A stretch of 64,000 bases of DNA from a bacterium (GTDB lineage Bacteria > Lindowbacteria > 2-12-FULL-62-27): assembly GCA_016202645.1 (NCBI GenBank), contig JACQOF010000003.1, forward strand, positions 1-64,000. Reading direction: 5' to 3'. This document shows positions 55,781-64,000 of the stretch, piece after piece. Both the position numbers and the translations under genes were made by a program. Position 1 is the first letter of the stretch. Each line of letters opens with the position of its first letter. A model generated the notes under the pieces. It did not search any database. It saw nothing but the letters and a program-made list of their open reading frames with translations, and was not told the origin of the DNA.

Positions 55781-55849
55781 TCGACTTAGCAAGGGAGCCC
55801 GGATCAAAGGGCGCGCCCTTTAAGACGATGGTGCGTGGGGATAAAAGTC

Positions 55850-56005
55850 CTACACGTACGTGTCTACGAGGGTGCCGCTCCCACTGTCCTGGCTCGGCTC
55901 AACCTTGATCGACCCGGGGTCCGGCAACGCGCTTGGATTCATCTGCTGCGCGAATGCGTAGTACCTCTGGCTGATGTCGGAGAGCGTCACGTTTTGGATA
56001 TTCAT
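55850..56005 (-). CDS. 51-aa orphan peptide
   Basis: The short frame starts at ATG 56005, ten bases after the stop of the 148-aa gene, with a GGTGG-type ribosome site. It encodes a helical N-terminus (LSDISQRYYAFAQQMN) and a polar C-terminus rich in Ser, Gly and Asp. No signal peptide or family recognised. The intrinsic terminator 70 bp past its stop supports transcription through it. Confidence 0.5.
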   Translation of the reverse strand: MNIQNVTLSDISQRYYAFAQQMNPSALPDPGSIKVEPSQDSGSGTLVDTYV

Positions 56006-56015
56006 GGGACGCCAC

Positions 56016-56462
56016 CTATATCACTAGGGACACCGAAACTGGTGCCTTCGTAGATGCGGATCCCGAAACCGGGATCGCGCCTGTCGGGGAAAACGAATAA
56101 GATGAAGATGAGTAATGGGCGCCCGCGCTTCCCCCGGGTTGGTTACCGGAGGAAGCGACGGGCGACGCTATGGAATAATGCCCCGACAGGGGATAAGCAG
56201 TAATAAGGCCTGCTTCTTGATCTGTTGAGTTTCCGCGCGCCGGTGGCGCAGGCGGGGCGTACGAATCGGCCGTGGCCTTCAAGCGTCGGGCGTGATCGTC
56301 AATATAGTCCAGGACGACATCCGCGGAGTTTGGAGCCAGGCGGCGAAGCATGTCCACCGTCGGCTGGGCGCCGTGTCCCAGGGGCATGTCAGACGGGGTT
56401 CCCGGGTGGACGATCGACGGAGATTGTGTTTGAATGGGGTCTGTGATGACTGAAACGTCCAT
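56016..56462 (-). CDS. 148-aa orphan protein with Ser/Gly-rich C-terminus
   Basis: Start chosen at ATG 56462, with AAAGGA eight bases upstream; a GTG at 56486 is less likely. The N-terminal half (HPGTPSDMPLG, VDMLRRLAPNSADVVLDYID, then a helix DDHARRLKATADSYAPP) looks like a folded soluble or tethered domain; the rest is low-complexity Ser/Gly/Pro. No signal peptide, no family recognised. It forms a two-gene unit with the 51-aa peptide, divergent from asnB, ended by a strong terminator. Product unknown. Confidence 0.55.
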   Translation of the reverse strand: MDVSVITDPIQTQSPSIVHPGTPSDMPLGHGAQPTVDMLRRLAPNSADVVLDYIDDHARRLKATADSYAPPAPPARGNSTDQEAGLITAYPLSGHYSIASPVASSGNQPGGSAGAHYSSSSYSFSPTGAIPVSGSASTKAPVSVSLVI

Positions 56463-56608
56463 GTCTTTGATCCTTTCCCTGATCACTTTCCGCCTCCATG
56501 GCTTGTCGGAATCCCTTCCTTACTCAACAGGTCGGTATGCGGCGATGGAAAGGTTAGTCAAAGCTGGGGGTTTTTTGAAAATATCCTTCTCAAGCGCAGG
56601 TTGACATA

Positions 56609-58492
56609 ATGTGCGGGATCGCCGGCTGGCTGTGGAATCAACCTCCTTCCGACCCCAAATTGACTCTCTCCCGGATGGCCGACCGGATCGTCCACCGCGG
56701 TCCCGACGCCGGCGGATTTTATGTGGATGCCAAAGCGGGCCTGGCTCACCGGCGGCTCTCCATCATCGACCTCAACACCGGCGATCAGCCGATGGCCAAC
56801 GCCGACAAGACCATCCATGTTGTCTTCAACGGGGAGATCTACAATTTCCTGGATATCCGAAAAGACCTTCAAGCACGCGGCCACCGGCTGGCGACACGCT
56901 CGGACACGGAAGTCCTCCTCTACCTCTGGCAGGATTACGGTCCCCGGATGCTGGAGCATCTCCGGGGGATGTTCGCCTTCGCGATCTGGGACACCCGGTC
57001 GGAGACGTTGTTTCTGGCCCGGGACCGGTTGGGCGTCAAGCCCCTGCTCTACGCCGAAACGCCGTCCGGTCTTTTCTTCGCGTCGGAACTCCAGGCTCTC
57101 CTCGCCGCGCCGGATGTCTCTCCCGTTCTGGATATCGAATCTCTCGACCTCTACCTGAGTCTTCAGTATGTTCCCGCGCCCCGCACCATCTACACGTCCA
57201 TTCGGAAACTTCCGCCCGGACACTTCCTCATCGCCCGGAAAGGCCGCGTCGAGAGGATCGAGCGATACTGGGACGTAACGCCTGCGCCGCGGAAGTGGGA
57301 CCGGCGCGAGGCGGTGGAGACCCTGCGGGAGAAAGTTCAGGAGGCGGTGCGGATCCGGATGATTTCGGATGTTCCGCTCGGCGCGTTTCTCTCCGGCGGA
57401 ATCGATTCGTCAATCACGGTGGGCCTGATGTCCCGCTGTGCGGACCAGCCGGTCAAAACATTTTCAATCGGGTTTGAAGAATCCGATTATTCGGAACTTG
57501 CCCACGCCCGGCGCGTCGCGGAATTTCACGCCACCGATCACCGGGAATTCGTCGTCCGGCCAGACGCGATCGAGCTTCTTCCCACCCTCGTCCGGCACTA
57601 CGGCGAACCCTACGCCGACAGTTCCGCCATCCCGACGTATTACCTGTGCCGGGAGACCCGGCGGCACGTCACGGTGGCGCTGTCCGGTGACGGCGGAGAC
57701 GAAGGGTTTCTCGGATACAACCGGTACCTCGCGATGCGCGTGGCGCCGGCATTGGGGAAAATCCCGGCGTCTCTGCGAAATCTGTCCATGGCGCTCCTGC
57801 GCCCTCTTCGAAAAAATAAAATCGCCAGGCAGGCCGCGCGCCTCCTCGACATGAGCGGACGCGGCACAGATCTGGCGATGTACCTCGACGCGGTTTCTCA
57901 TTTCTCGGAAGCCGACAAGGCCGGCCTCTACACGGCCAATCACCGGCGGCGGATGACGGAGCGGGAGGGAGGTTTGGCCGAGTCGTACCTTCGGTCGGCA
58001 TTCCGGACGGACGTGCCGCTCGTTCAGGCCCTTTCATATTTGGATCTTCAGACCTACCTGCCGGAGGACATTTTGGTGAAAGTCGACATCGCGTCGATGG
58101 CAAATTCACTGGAGACCCGGTCGGCGTTTCTTGATCAGGACGTGATCCAATTCGCGATGTCCCTGCCGCCGGAACTGAAAATGCCGGGGTGGAGAAAAAA
58201 AGATCTTTTGAAAAACGCGTTCTCGGACCTTTTCCCGCCAGGCCTCCTGCGCCGCGGCAAAATGGGATTCGGCGTGCCGCTCGAACACTGGTTCAGAAAG
58301 GAACTCAAGTCATTCGCAGAGGAAGCCCTGGACCGGCCCCCGGAACCTCTCCGCACGCTCTTTCAGCCGGACGCCGCACGGAACCTCCTGCGGGACCACA
58401 TCGAAGGCCGAAGAAAAAACGACCAGCGCCTCTGGAACCTGCTGTTTCTTTATACGTGGGCAAGACTTTTTCCGATCTCCGATATTCGTTAG
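56609..58492 (+). CDS. asnB: Asparagine synthase (glutamine-hydrolysing)
   Basis: The 627-aa enzyme has the N-terminal glutaminase with nucleophile Cys2 (MCGIAGW) and HRRLSIIDL, and a C-terminal synthetase with the PP-loop SGGIDSS (about 262-268) and SGDGGDEGFLGYNRY. It uses glutamine, ATP and aspartate to make asparagine; homologues in polysaccharide clusters amidate sugars, and that cannot be ruled out. Only a weak AGG lies before the ATG. A minus-strand gene pair is divergent from it. Confidence 0.96.
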   Translation: MCGIAGWLWNQPPSDPKLTLSRMADRIVHRGPDAGGFYVDAKAGLAHRRLSIIDLNTGDQPMANADKTIHVVFNGEIYNFLDIRKDLQARGHRLATRSDTEVLLYLWQDYGPRMLEHLRGMFAFAIWDTRSETLFLARDRLGVKPLLYAETPSGLFFASELQALLAAPDVSPVLDIESLDLYLSLQYVPAPRTIYTSIRKLPPGHFLIARKGRVERIERYWDVTPAPRKWDRREAVETLREKVQEAVRIRMISDVPLGAFLSGGIDSSITVGLMSRCADQPVKTFSIGFEESDYSELAHARRVAEFHATDHREFVVRPDAIELLPTLVRHYGEPYADSSAIPTYYLCRETRRHVTVALSGDGGDEGFLGYNRYLAMRVAPALGKIPASLRNLSMALLRPLRKNKIARQAARLLDMSGRGTDLAMYLDAVSHFSEADKAGLYTANHRRRMTEREGGLAESYLRSAFRTDVPLVQALSYLDLQTYLPEDILVKVDIASMANSLETRSAFLDQDVIQFAMSLPPELKMPGWRKKDLLKNAFSDLFPPGLLRRGKMGFGVPLEHWFRKELKSFAEEALDRPPEPLRTLFQPDAARNLLRDHIEGRRKNDQRLWNLLFLYTWARLFPISDIR

Positions 58493-58512
58493 CTGATAGC
58501 TGCAGTCCTCGC

Positions 58513-58540
58513 CGTCATTCCCGCGAAAGCGGGAATCCAG
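58513..58540. repeat. Single unit of the hairpin repeat
   Basis: The left unit only (CGTCATTCCCGCG to GGGAATCCAG), identical to those at 11408 and 54423 but without its facing partner. It lies between the convergent ends of asnB and the exporter gene, and could act as a terminator hairpin. Confidence 0.92.
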
Positions 58541-58554
58541 TCTGAAGGCCTTCC

Positions 58555-61272
58555 CTACCGAAGTAATTCCGTCGTCGCCGCCAGCCGCCGGCTGAGGATG
58601 GCCGAGAGGTTGTGCAGAACGCGCGTGGCCAGGCGCGGATACCGGCGCTCCATCCGCTCGAGGGCTTCGTAGCCGAACGCGAAAACCGTCGTCTCCTCGT
58701 TCACGAGAACGTCCGCGCTACGGGGATGCTCACTGATCAGGCCCATTTCGCCGACGGTCTCGCCCCGGCCGAGGCGGGTGACGACGCGGCCGGATTTGAG
58801 GATGGAAACCGACCCGTCAAGAATCACGAACATTTCGTCGCCGAGAGAGCCTTCCTGCATGAGGGGCCAGTTTTCGGGTATAGTCATCATCCGACCGAGG
58901 GACACGATCTTTTTGATCTGGGATTCTGAAAGATTTAAAAATAGCGGGATGCCGCGCGTGACGTCGGATTTGAACTTGATCTGCCACCATTCCCAGATGC
59001 CGACCAGGGGGATCCAGCCGAGGAGGCCGGGCATCATGACGAAGTCGTCGAAGCAGGCCATGATCATGGCGATGACCATGAAAAACCCGAAGAGCCGCAC
59101 CGGCTCGAATTCGGAAAACAAAAGGACCGAAAATCCGACCGCCAGCGCCGCGTTCGTGTAAAGCATCGCCCGGCCCACCCCGCTGACGACTTCCCGCACC
59201 GCCAGCCGCCCCTGCGGCCGCGCGCGGATGTTCCGCATATAGTGAACGATGAAATGGACGGTGTCGTCGACGGCGATGCCGAGCGCGACAGACGCCAAGA
59301 GCGCCGTGGCGATGTCGATGCGGATGCCGAGATAACCCATGACGCCCAGCACCGCGGTGATCGGCGCGATGTTCGGGATCATCGCCAGGAAACCGACTTT
59401 GGCCGCGCCGAAACAGACCCACATCACCAGAAAAATGCCGAGCGCGGTCCCGAGAAATCCCTGGATCTGGCCCTTCAGAATCGCCTGATTGGCCCGGCAG
59501 GCCATGTAGAGGTCCCCGGTGACGTAGCCCTTGAGGTCCTCGGGCCAGTTTTCCCGGATGTAGGCGTTGAGACGGTCGGCCAGCGCGAGGATCTCCGGCG
59601 AGCTGACGTTTTCCACGCGGATCTCGATCCGTGAGCGGTCGTAATCGTAGTTGACGAAACGGTCAAAATGCGACGGGTCGTCTCCGACCGTGGCCACCAG
59701 GAGAAGCTGTGAAATCTCAAGATGGTCGTCCGGAATTTTTTCGAGGGCCGGGTCGCCCGAATGCACCGCGCGGTTCAGGCGCTTGACGGTGTCGACGAAG
59801 GAGAAGGTTTTCAGGACGTACGGCTGGTCCGCAGCGAAGGCCTGCAGGGATTCGATGGCTCTGAGGGTTTCCGGATTTTTCATCGACGCGGGCGAGCCGC
59901 CCTCCGCCACCACCGACAGGGACAGCGCCCCGCCGAGGTGTTTTTCGAGCATCTGAAATCCGAGACGCACCGGCGCGTCTTCCTTGAAAAATTGTTTGGG
60001 GTCATTTTCCACACGCAAGGACAGGAGCCCCAGAGAAAGAATCAGGGTCAGGCCGAATGTGAACACGAGGGTCCGGCCTTTGTTCCTGTAAAACATCTGG
60101 GAATACTCGGCGATGGACTTCATCCAGCCGCTCGTCCGCGACGGCGTGACGGTTCCCACGCGGACCCGGAACGCCAGGAGCGGGAGCGATGTGAACAGGC
60201 AGACCGAGGTGCAGAAAAGTCCCAGGGAGGAAAAAAATCCGAACTGGCGGATGGCCGGGATGTCGGTCAGACAGAGAGACGCCATCCCGATCATCGTCGT
60301 GAACTGCGCCAGGACCAGCGGGAAAAACGTGTCGGCGGCGGCGTTTTCACAGATCGTCACCGGGTCCTCCTCGCAGTCCCCATAGAACGACAACCGGGTC
60401 AGAAATTGCAGGGAGTAAGTGGTGCTGAGCGTCATGAGGACGGTCGGCAAAATGACGTCGATGGGCGTCAGGGACCGGCCAAGCCATCCGATCACGCCGA
60501 ACATCCAGACCAGGGACATGAGCATGAGTCCGAGCGGGAGCAGAACGCCGGCGGCAGTCCGGAATATCCAGAACAGAAAAATTCCAATGACAAGGGCGGT
60601 GAGGGGAAGAAGACGTTTCATTTCCCGAAGCATGGCCTGGTGGAGCTCGACGGTCTGGAGGTGCCCGCCGGCGAAGTGGACCGGGACCTTCGGCGCTTCC
60701 AGTTTGAAGACGTCCTTGAACCGCTTCGTCAGATAGTCGAGCTGGACCGCGCGGATGTGCGGCCAGGTCCGGACGATCACCGCCGCGTAGCGGCCGTCGG
60801 CGGAAATCAGATGGTTGACGAAATGGCGGTCGTCCAAAACAGCCTGCCGCAGACGCGACGCCTCCTCATCTGTTCCAGGCGGCCGCGAGCCGATCCGGTA
60901 GGCCTCGAGTGTCCTGCCCGAACCCCTGTACATCGGTTCGTGGGTCAGGCTGGTGACCCGTTTGGTTCCCGGCAGGCGCTCGACGGCGGTGGAAACTTTC
61001 GACAAGATTGCGAGGTTCTCGGGGGTGAAGACGTCGTCAAACTCGAGCAGAGCGATGAGAAACCGGTCGTCCCCGAATTCCTGGACATTCTGCCGGTACT
61101 TCAGAAGTTCCGGGTTCTGGGTCTCGATGAAGAGGTCGTCCGAGGTGTCGACTTGAAGGTTCGGATACGTCAGATGCCAGAGGCCGCCACCGAGCGCGGC
61201 CGTGATCAGGACCATCAGGAAAGAGACCTTGCCGCGGTTTCTATGCAGGAACTGGATGTATTTTCGCGTCAT
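58555..61272 (-). CDS. RND/MMPL exporter fused to a cyclic-nucleotide-binding domain
   Basis: Start ATG 61272 overlaps the upstream stop by four bases; the longer frame to 61515 is not used. The 905-aa protein has the RND/MMPL plan: helix 1, large periplasmic loop, five helices with sterol-sensing-like LPTVLMTLSTTYSLQFLTR, second half repeating this with ASVALGIAVDDTVHFIVHY. After the last helix, residues about 770-905 form a cNMP-binding domain (LMQEGSLGDEMFVILDGSV, GETVGEMGLISEHPRSADV), with the Glu and Arg that hold the cyclic phosphate. Relatives without this domain export lipids such as hopanoids. Control of an exporter by cAMP is implied. Confidence 0.93.
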   Translation of the reverse strand: MTRKYIQFLHRNRGKVSFLMVLITAALGGGLWHLTYPNLQVDTSDDLFIETQNPELLKYRQNVQEFGDDRFLIALLEFDDVFTPENLAILSKVSTAVERLPGTKRVTSLTHEPMYRGSGRTLEAYRIGSRPPGTDEEASRLRQAVLDDRHFVNHLISADGRYAAVIVRTWPHIRAVQLDYLTKRFKDVFKLEAPKVPVHFAGGHLQTVELHQAMLREMKRLLPLTALVIGIFLFWIFRTAAGVLLPLGLMLMSLVWMFGVIGWLGRSLTPIDVILPTVLMTLSTTYSLQFLTRLSFYGDCEEDPVTICENAAADTFFPLVLAQFTTMIGMASLCLTDIPAIRQFGFFSSLGLFCTSVCLFTSLPLLAFRVRVGTVTPSRTSGWMKSIAEYSQMFYRNKGRTLVFTFGLTLILSLGLLSLRVENDPKQFFKEDAPVRLGFQMLEKHLGGALSLSVVAEGGSPASMKNPETLRAIESLQAFAADQPYVLKTFSFVDTVKRLNRAVHSGDPALEKIPDDHLEISQLLLVATVGDDPSHFDRFVNYDYDRSRIEIRVENVSSPEILALADRLNAYIRENWPEDLKGYVTGDLYMACRANQAILKGQIQGFLGTALGIFLVMWVCFGAAKVGFLAMIPNIAPITAVLGVMGYLGIRIDIATALLASVALGIAVDDTVHFIVHYMRNIRARPQGRLAVREVVSGVGRAMLYTNAALAVGFSVLLFSEFEPVRLFGFFMVIAMIMACFDDFVMMPGLLGWIPLVGIWEWWQIKFKSDVTRGIPLFLNLSESQIKKIVSLGRMMTIPENWPLMQEGSLGDEMFVILDGSVSILKSGRVVTRLGRGETVGEMGLISEHPRSADVLVNEETTVFAFGYEALERMERRYPRLATRVLHNLSAILSRRLAATTELLR

Positions 61273-62072
61273 CGCAGAGAGGTCACGTTTTCTTCGGTGA
61301 AGAAGTCCACAGGCAGGTTGCGGTTGATTTGAACATCCTCGAAAGTCATTTCCGTCCAATGGGGACGCAGGGGGCTGAAGACGGCCCGGCGGCGCGCGCG
61401 CCAGTGCCGTCCGTCCGGCCGATAAAAATCGGACCAGGTCGACGTTTTGAAGAGCCGGCCGAGCGTGTCGAAATAATCGGCGCGCAGGAGCACCAGCCGT
61501 TCCGTGTCGACCCACAGAAGCTGGTGGTCGTAGGCCGCGCGGGACTTGATCGTCTCCGCCGTCGGCGTCACCCGGATGACCTGCGCCGGGCGGCCCTCCA
61601 GATTTTCTTCCCGGATGGTTTCAAATGCGTAGTCGTCGAGGACAAACGGCACGAAATCCTCATAGGTCAGGTCACTGCCGAAAACGTAATCGCTTTTGCC
61701 GCTCTCGGAAAGAATCTTGGGGTTCCGGAACGCCGGCAGATAAAGCCATTGGTAATTTTCTCCGGCCGGCTGGTTGATGCTCACCAGAGTCATGCCATTG
61801 AGATCATTCGGCTCGAGAAACCTGAGAAGCACCGCGCCCATGTTGTTCTCGGGCGCGCGCTGATAGAAGGTTTTGATCCGCCACCGCTTCTGCTGGCCGT
61901 TGGGATGAATAAGCAGAAGGGACGCCACGCTCACTTCATCGGCCGGCCCCAGATTCGCGTCCACCAGCGCCATCACATTCCGCGCGTTCGGCGCCCCGGG
62001 CAGAGTCTCCGCAGGGAGCGTTCCACACATCAGCAGGCACAGGAGTACTCCCCCCGCAAGTCGCCGGAACAT
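61269..62072 (-). CDS. Outer-membrane lipoprotein-sorting (LolA-like) protein
   Basis: The 267-aa protein has a signal peptide (LLCLLMCGTLPAETLPG) and the LolA/LppX-like beta-sheet fold of the COG2834 family (GQQKRWRIKTFYQR, LRFLEPNDLNGMTLVSI, WLYLPAFRNPKIL, SDLTYEDF). In many genomes it is paired with an RND/MMPL gene, and it probably accepts the lipid moved by that exporter in the periplasm. It overlaps the exporter start. Its 5' part is also covered by the extended tail of the preceding frame. Confidence 0.9.
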   Translation of the reverse strand: MFRRLAGGVLLCLLMCGTLPAETLPGAPNARNVMALVDANLGPADEVSVASLLLIHPNGQQKRWRIKTFYQRAPENNMGAVLLRFLEPNDLNGMTLVSINQPAGENYQWLYLPAFRNPKILSESGKSDYVFGSDLTYEDFVPFVLDDYAFETIREENLEGRPAQVIRVTPTAETIKSRAAYDHQLLWVDTERLVLLRADYFDTLGRLFKTSTWSDFYRPDGRHWRARRRAVFSPLRPHWTEMTFEDVQINRNLPVDFFTEENVTSLR

Positions 62073-62949
62073 GGCAGCACCCTACCACAAATCCCGCTCC
62101 ATAGACCATCCCATCTCCCCCTGAAGGGGGGAGAGGCCATCCGCCCAAGGCGGACGGGTGAGGGGGGAAAGAATCATCTTGTTTCCATCTTCCCCTCACA
62201 ATATTTTTTGACTCGCCTTTCATTCCATGCCCCGCCTTTGAATTTTTCACGAAAACGCCGGTAAAAGAATAGGCGTAGTGGATGTTGACGGTGTGAGTCT
62301 CCCCGCCTTTGACAATCTCCTGTGTTTCCTTTTGTTTATTCTTCTTTCGAACATCGTCGCAGGCGATTTTTGAGAAGAGTTCTTCGGCCAACGCCTTGCA
62401 CGCGGGGTCCGGGTGTCGCCGGGCATGATCGTGGCCCAGGATGTATTTATCAATAAATCGGAGACCGCCGGAAAACCAAAAGATGACAATGCCCGCGATT
62501 ACAAAGACCGGCGCCAGCCCTGCTTTACCGAAAAGCCTGGCCCGCGAAAAAGGATGGAAATACAGGATTGAAGAGACAGCGACAATGGCCCTGACAATCA
62601 GGAGCACAAAAACGTACGGTCCGAGCAATCTGTACACGTATCGACCAGGGCTGAGGCCGATCATGTATCCGAGCGCGACGATTGTGAAAAGGAGCGATAC
62701 CAAGGTCAGGCAGGAATCAAATGTGATGAGTCGCGACGTCCATTTTGTGTCCTTCATTAATACGGCGAGAATCAGAGCGTGATAGACGGCGTAGGCCGCT
62801 GTGAAAAGATGCCATTTCGGAAAAGGAAACGCCGGATCCAGCACGGATTGGTAGACGCTCCACAGGGCGCTCGCCAGAAACCCCAGGGCAAGAAATCCGT
62901 TGAGTCCATAGATCAACCCCCTGGATGCACGGCTTTTTGGATCCATCAT
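61936..62949 (-). CDS. Five-helix membrane protein with repeat-derived C-terminus
   Basis: The 337-aa frame starts ATG 62949 (overlapping the upstream stop by four). Residues 1-170 hold about five membrane helices; 175-255 are soluble and polar (HARRHPDPACKALAEEL, THTVNIHYAYSFTG). From about residue 258 the frame runs through the hairpin repeat at 62114-62153 and 137 bp into the next gene in another frame; this tail is Gly/Cys/Pro-rich and probably not native. Either the original stop was lost when the repeat arrived, or the C-terminus is simply extended. No family recognised. Confidence 0.6.
   Translation of the reverse strand: MMDPKSRASRGLIYGLNGFLALGFLASALWSVYQSVLDPAFPFPKWHLFTAAYAVYHALILAVLMKDTKWTSRLITFDSCLTLVSLLFTIVALGYMIGLSPGRYVYRLLGPYVFVLLIVRAIVAVSSILYFHPFSRARLFGKAGLAPVFVIAGIVIFWFSGGLRFIDKYILGHDHARRHPDPACKALAEELFSKIACDDVRKKNKQKETQEIVKGGETHTVNIHYAYSFTGVFVKNSKAGHGMKGESKNIVRGRWKQDDSFPPHPSALGGWPLPPSGGDGMVYGAGFVVGCCHVPATCGGSTPVPADVWNAPCGDSARGAERAECDGAGGRESGAGR
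62114..62153. repeat. Double-hairpin intergenic repeat
   Basis: CTCCCCC-TGAA-GGGGG and CCGCC-CAA-GGCGG hairpins lie back to back, flanked by CACCC/GGGTG-like sequence, in the style of a small mobile palindromic repeat. It is different from the CGTCATTCCC family. Confidence 0.65.
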
Positions 62950-64000
62950 TTTGGCGAGGGCGTTTCCTCGGTCACATCCATCTTCCGCACGGGCGTTCTC
63001 GTGGGATCGGAGTCGATCGATCCCTGCCAGGATAAATCATGATCTTCGGGATCAATCTTATGAATATCGGTTCGGCCGGTGAAGGCCACTGCGAACGTCG
63101 CTGTTCCATCGAGTCGATAACTTCCAGGGTACAAAAACCCTCGCCCTCTTTCGCTTCCGGACCACCAAACATGAAAATCGCCGACAAGGATGTGAATATT
63201 TTTGGGGTCTAAACGGCCCTGCCCGCGCACAATCCCCGTATCTTTGAGGGAGAGGAATTTTTTGCCGGACGGTCGCTCACTCCAGTAGAACCATTCGTAT
63301 TTACCGCGTTCAGGTTCGGTGCGTTGTTCGTCGAGAATCAGAACGCCAAGCGCCGACCCGTGTTTGAGCAAAATGACTTCTTTATCTTTGGTTCGTCCCC
63401 GAAACGCCTGTCGGCGGCCCCTCTCACCCGTCCAATAGTGCTCGCACTTTTTAAAATCGTGGCTTCGGATATCAAGGCGGATGGCCTTCCCGGGAACTTT
63501 AAAGTCCGACCGGCACAGCGAACATTGGATTCGAAAAAATGCAAACTTTCTGGGATCGCCGTGATCGTAACGGCTCCACTTTCTAAGTTCGGCAAAGCCC
63601 GGCTGCTTACGCGTCTGCCATTGCAGATTTGGGGCGGTCGGATCAACTTTGGCAAGATCGGCTTCCTGTGTAAAACAAACGGAAACGGGCGGAGCTTTGG
63701 AATTCATATCTCTGGCCGGCAAGAGATTGCCGGAAAGAGTGTCCCGGCCCGGTTCCCATCCCAAACGGATCGGTCCGAGGATAATTTCCTTTTCTCGGAC
63801 GTATTCTTCGGAGTTTCGGGTCAGCCGGCCTTTTTTGACATCGGGATCATCCGGCCGGAATGGTCCCTGCCCATCCTCGCGGAGATACCAACGAAGGTCG
63901 AAGTCGGCATCGCGCCCGCGCGCAGAGGTGGTTTGCGAGTCAAAGATCACCGCGGCCAAAGTTTTTCCCATACGCGCCAATACAATCTCGCCGTTCCATG
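62946..64000 (-). CDS. Hypothetical protein, 5' end cut by right edge
   Basis: The frame is open to the window end (upstream of TTG 63980 it still reads WNGEIVLARMGKT), so the true start lies beyond 64000. About 350 residues are visible. There is no membrane segment. The region holds a CxxC pair (IQCSLCRSDF) and two similar stretches: near the N-terminus FRPDDPDVKKGRLTRNSEEY and later VRGQGRLDPKNIHILVGDF, followed by repeated DP...LSWQ/LQWQ elements. This suggests internal duplication. No family recognised. It is coupled to the five-helix protein. Confidence 0.6.
   Translation of the reverse strand, partial: WNGEIVLARMGKTLAAVIFDSQTTSARGRDADFDLRWYLREDGQGPFRPDDPDVKKGRLTRNSEEYVREKEIILGPIRLGWEPGRDTLSGNLLPARDMNSKAPPVSVCFTQEADLAKVDPTAPNLQWQTRKQPGFAELRKWSRYDHGDPRKFAFFRIQCSLCRSDFKVPGKAIRLDIRSHDFKKCEHYWTGERGRRQAFRGRTKDKEVILLKHGSALGVLILDEQRTEPERGKYEWFYWSERPSGKKFLSLKDTGIVRGQGRLDPKNIHILVGDFHVWWSGSERGRGFLYPGSYRLDGTATFAVAFTGRTDIHKIDPEDHDLSWQGSIDSDPTRTPVRKMDVTEETPSPK

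Noticed and set aside
55850-58492. Lasso-peptide cluster (small peptide next to asnB-like gene)
   Set aside because: The synthetase is an ordinary asparagine synthase, the peptide lacks a leader/core pattern, and no leader peptidase gene is present.
59722-61332. 536-aa open frame opposite the RND exporter
   Set aside because: Antisense shadow rich in Arg, Glu, Asp and His; the minus-strand exporter has clear motifs through the same stretch.

Overview
The window is a gene-dense (by eye about 60% G+C) bacterial chromosome segment. A TonB-dependent outer-membrane receptor with its own TonB/ExbB/ExbD, several lipoproteins and a LolA-like protein show a diderm (Gram-negative) organism. I see no rRNA, tRNA, CRISPR array, transposase or phage gene. 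The phylum cannot be fixed from the sequence. The mix of FHA, Ser/Thr kinase and PP2C signalling, DUF2149/DUF2162 with a CobN-like protein, SCP-x-type thiolase plus DUF35, and FG-GAP/ASPIC secreted proteins suggests an uncultured environmental lineage, and that is inference. At least six genes carry a sigma70-like promoter placed so that transcription should begin 0-2 nt before the start codon, so leaderless mRNAs appear common; other genes have ordinary Shine-Dalgarno sites.

Layout. 0-3.2 kb: end of an unknown gene and secA, which has a large N-terminal insertion. 3.2-11.2 kb (mostly minus strand): a signalling block with three transmembrane Hanks-type kinases, a PP2C phosphatase, an FHA-GAF-adenylate cyclase, a retropepsin-like gene and a tandem helix-hairpin-helix (HhH) lipoprotein. 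One kinase carries a ComEA-type HhH DNA-binding domain on the far side of its membrane helix. 11.5-22.5 kb (minus): an apparent 11-kb operon reading 5'-nucleotidase, coaBC, a membrane sensor, a metal permease, ndk, a 56-aa membrane peptide, comEC, a ComEA-like protein and a free-standing ComEC-type metallo-beta-lactamase-fold protein. The same fold inside ComEC has lost metal ligands. Together these blocks look like a DNA-uptake machine physically joined to a phospho-signalling set that may sense DNA outside the cytoplasm.

22.6-29.0 kb: M42 peptidase, aldehyde dehydrogenase, DUF2203, a COG0523 metallochaperone GTPase, a DUF5674 gene pair and a COG1373 ATPase under a three-site AT-rich operator. 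29.1-43.8 kb (minus): one 12-gene operon for uptake of a TonB-dependent substrate, most likely a metal-tetrapyrrole or other metal complex: exbB, exbD, tonB, receptor, ABC exporter, duplicated PepSY protein, DUF2162, a second proton-channel protein, DUF2149, and a secreted membrane-anchored CobN/HmuS-like chelatase. A long inverted repeat overlaps its promoter.

44-54.4 kb: uppP, an O-methyltransferase, an FG-GAP/ASPIC protein, hemB (with an in-frame 8-bp tandem repeat), two zinc-ribbon proteins, a thiolase homologue lacking its catalytic Cys, DUF35, a lipoprotein, a large TPR protein and a CsgG/TolB-like secreted protein. 54.4-64 kb: deoB, two small orphan genes ending in a strong minus-strand terminator, asnB, an RND/MMPL exporter fused to a cyclic-nucleotide-binding domain with its LolA-like partner, and two unknown genes, the last running off the right edge. 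A 28-bp hairpin repeat, alone or as a facing pair, recurs between genes.
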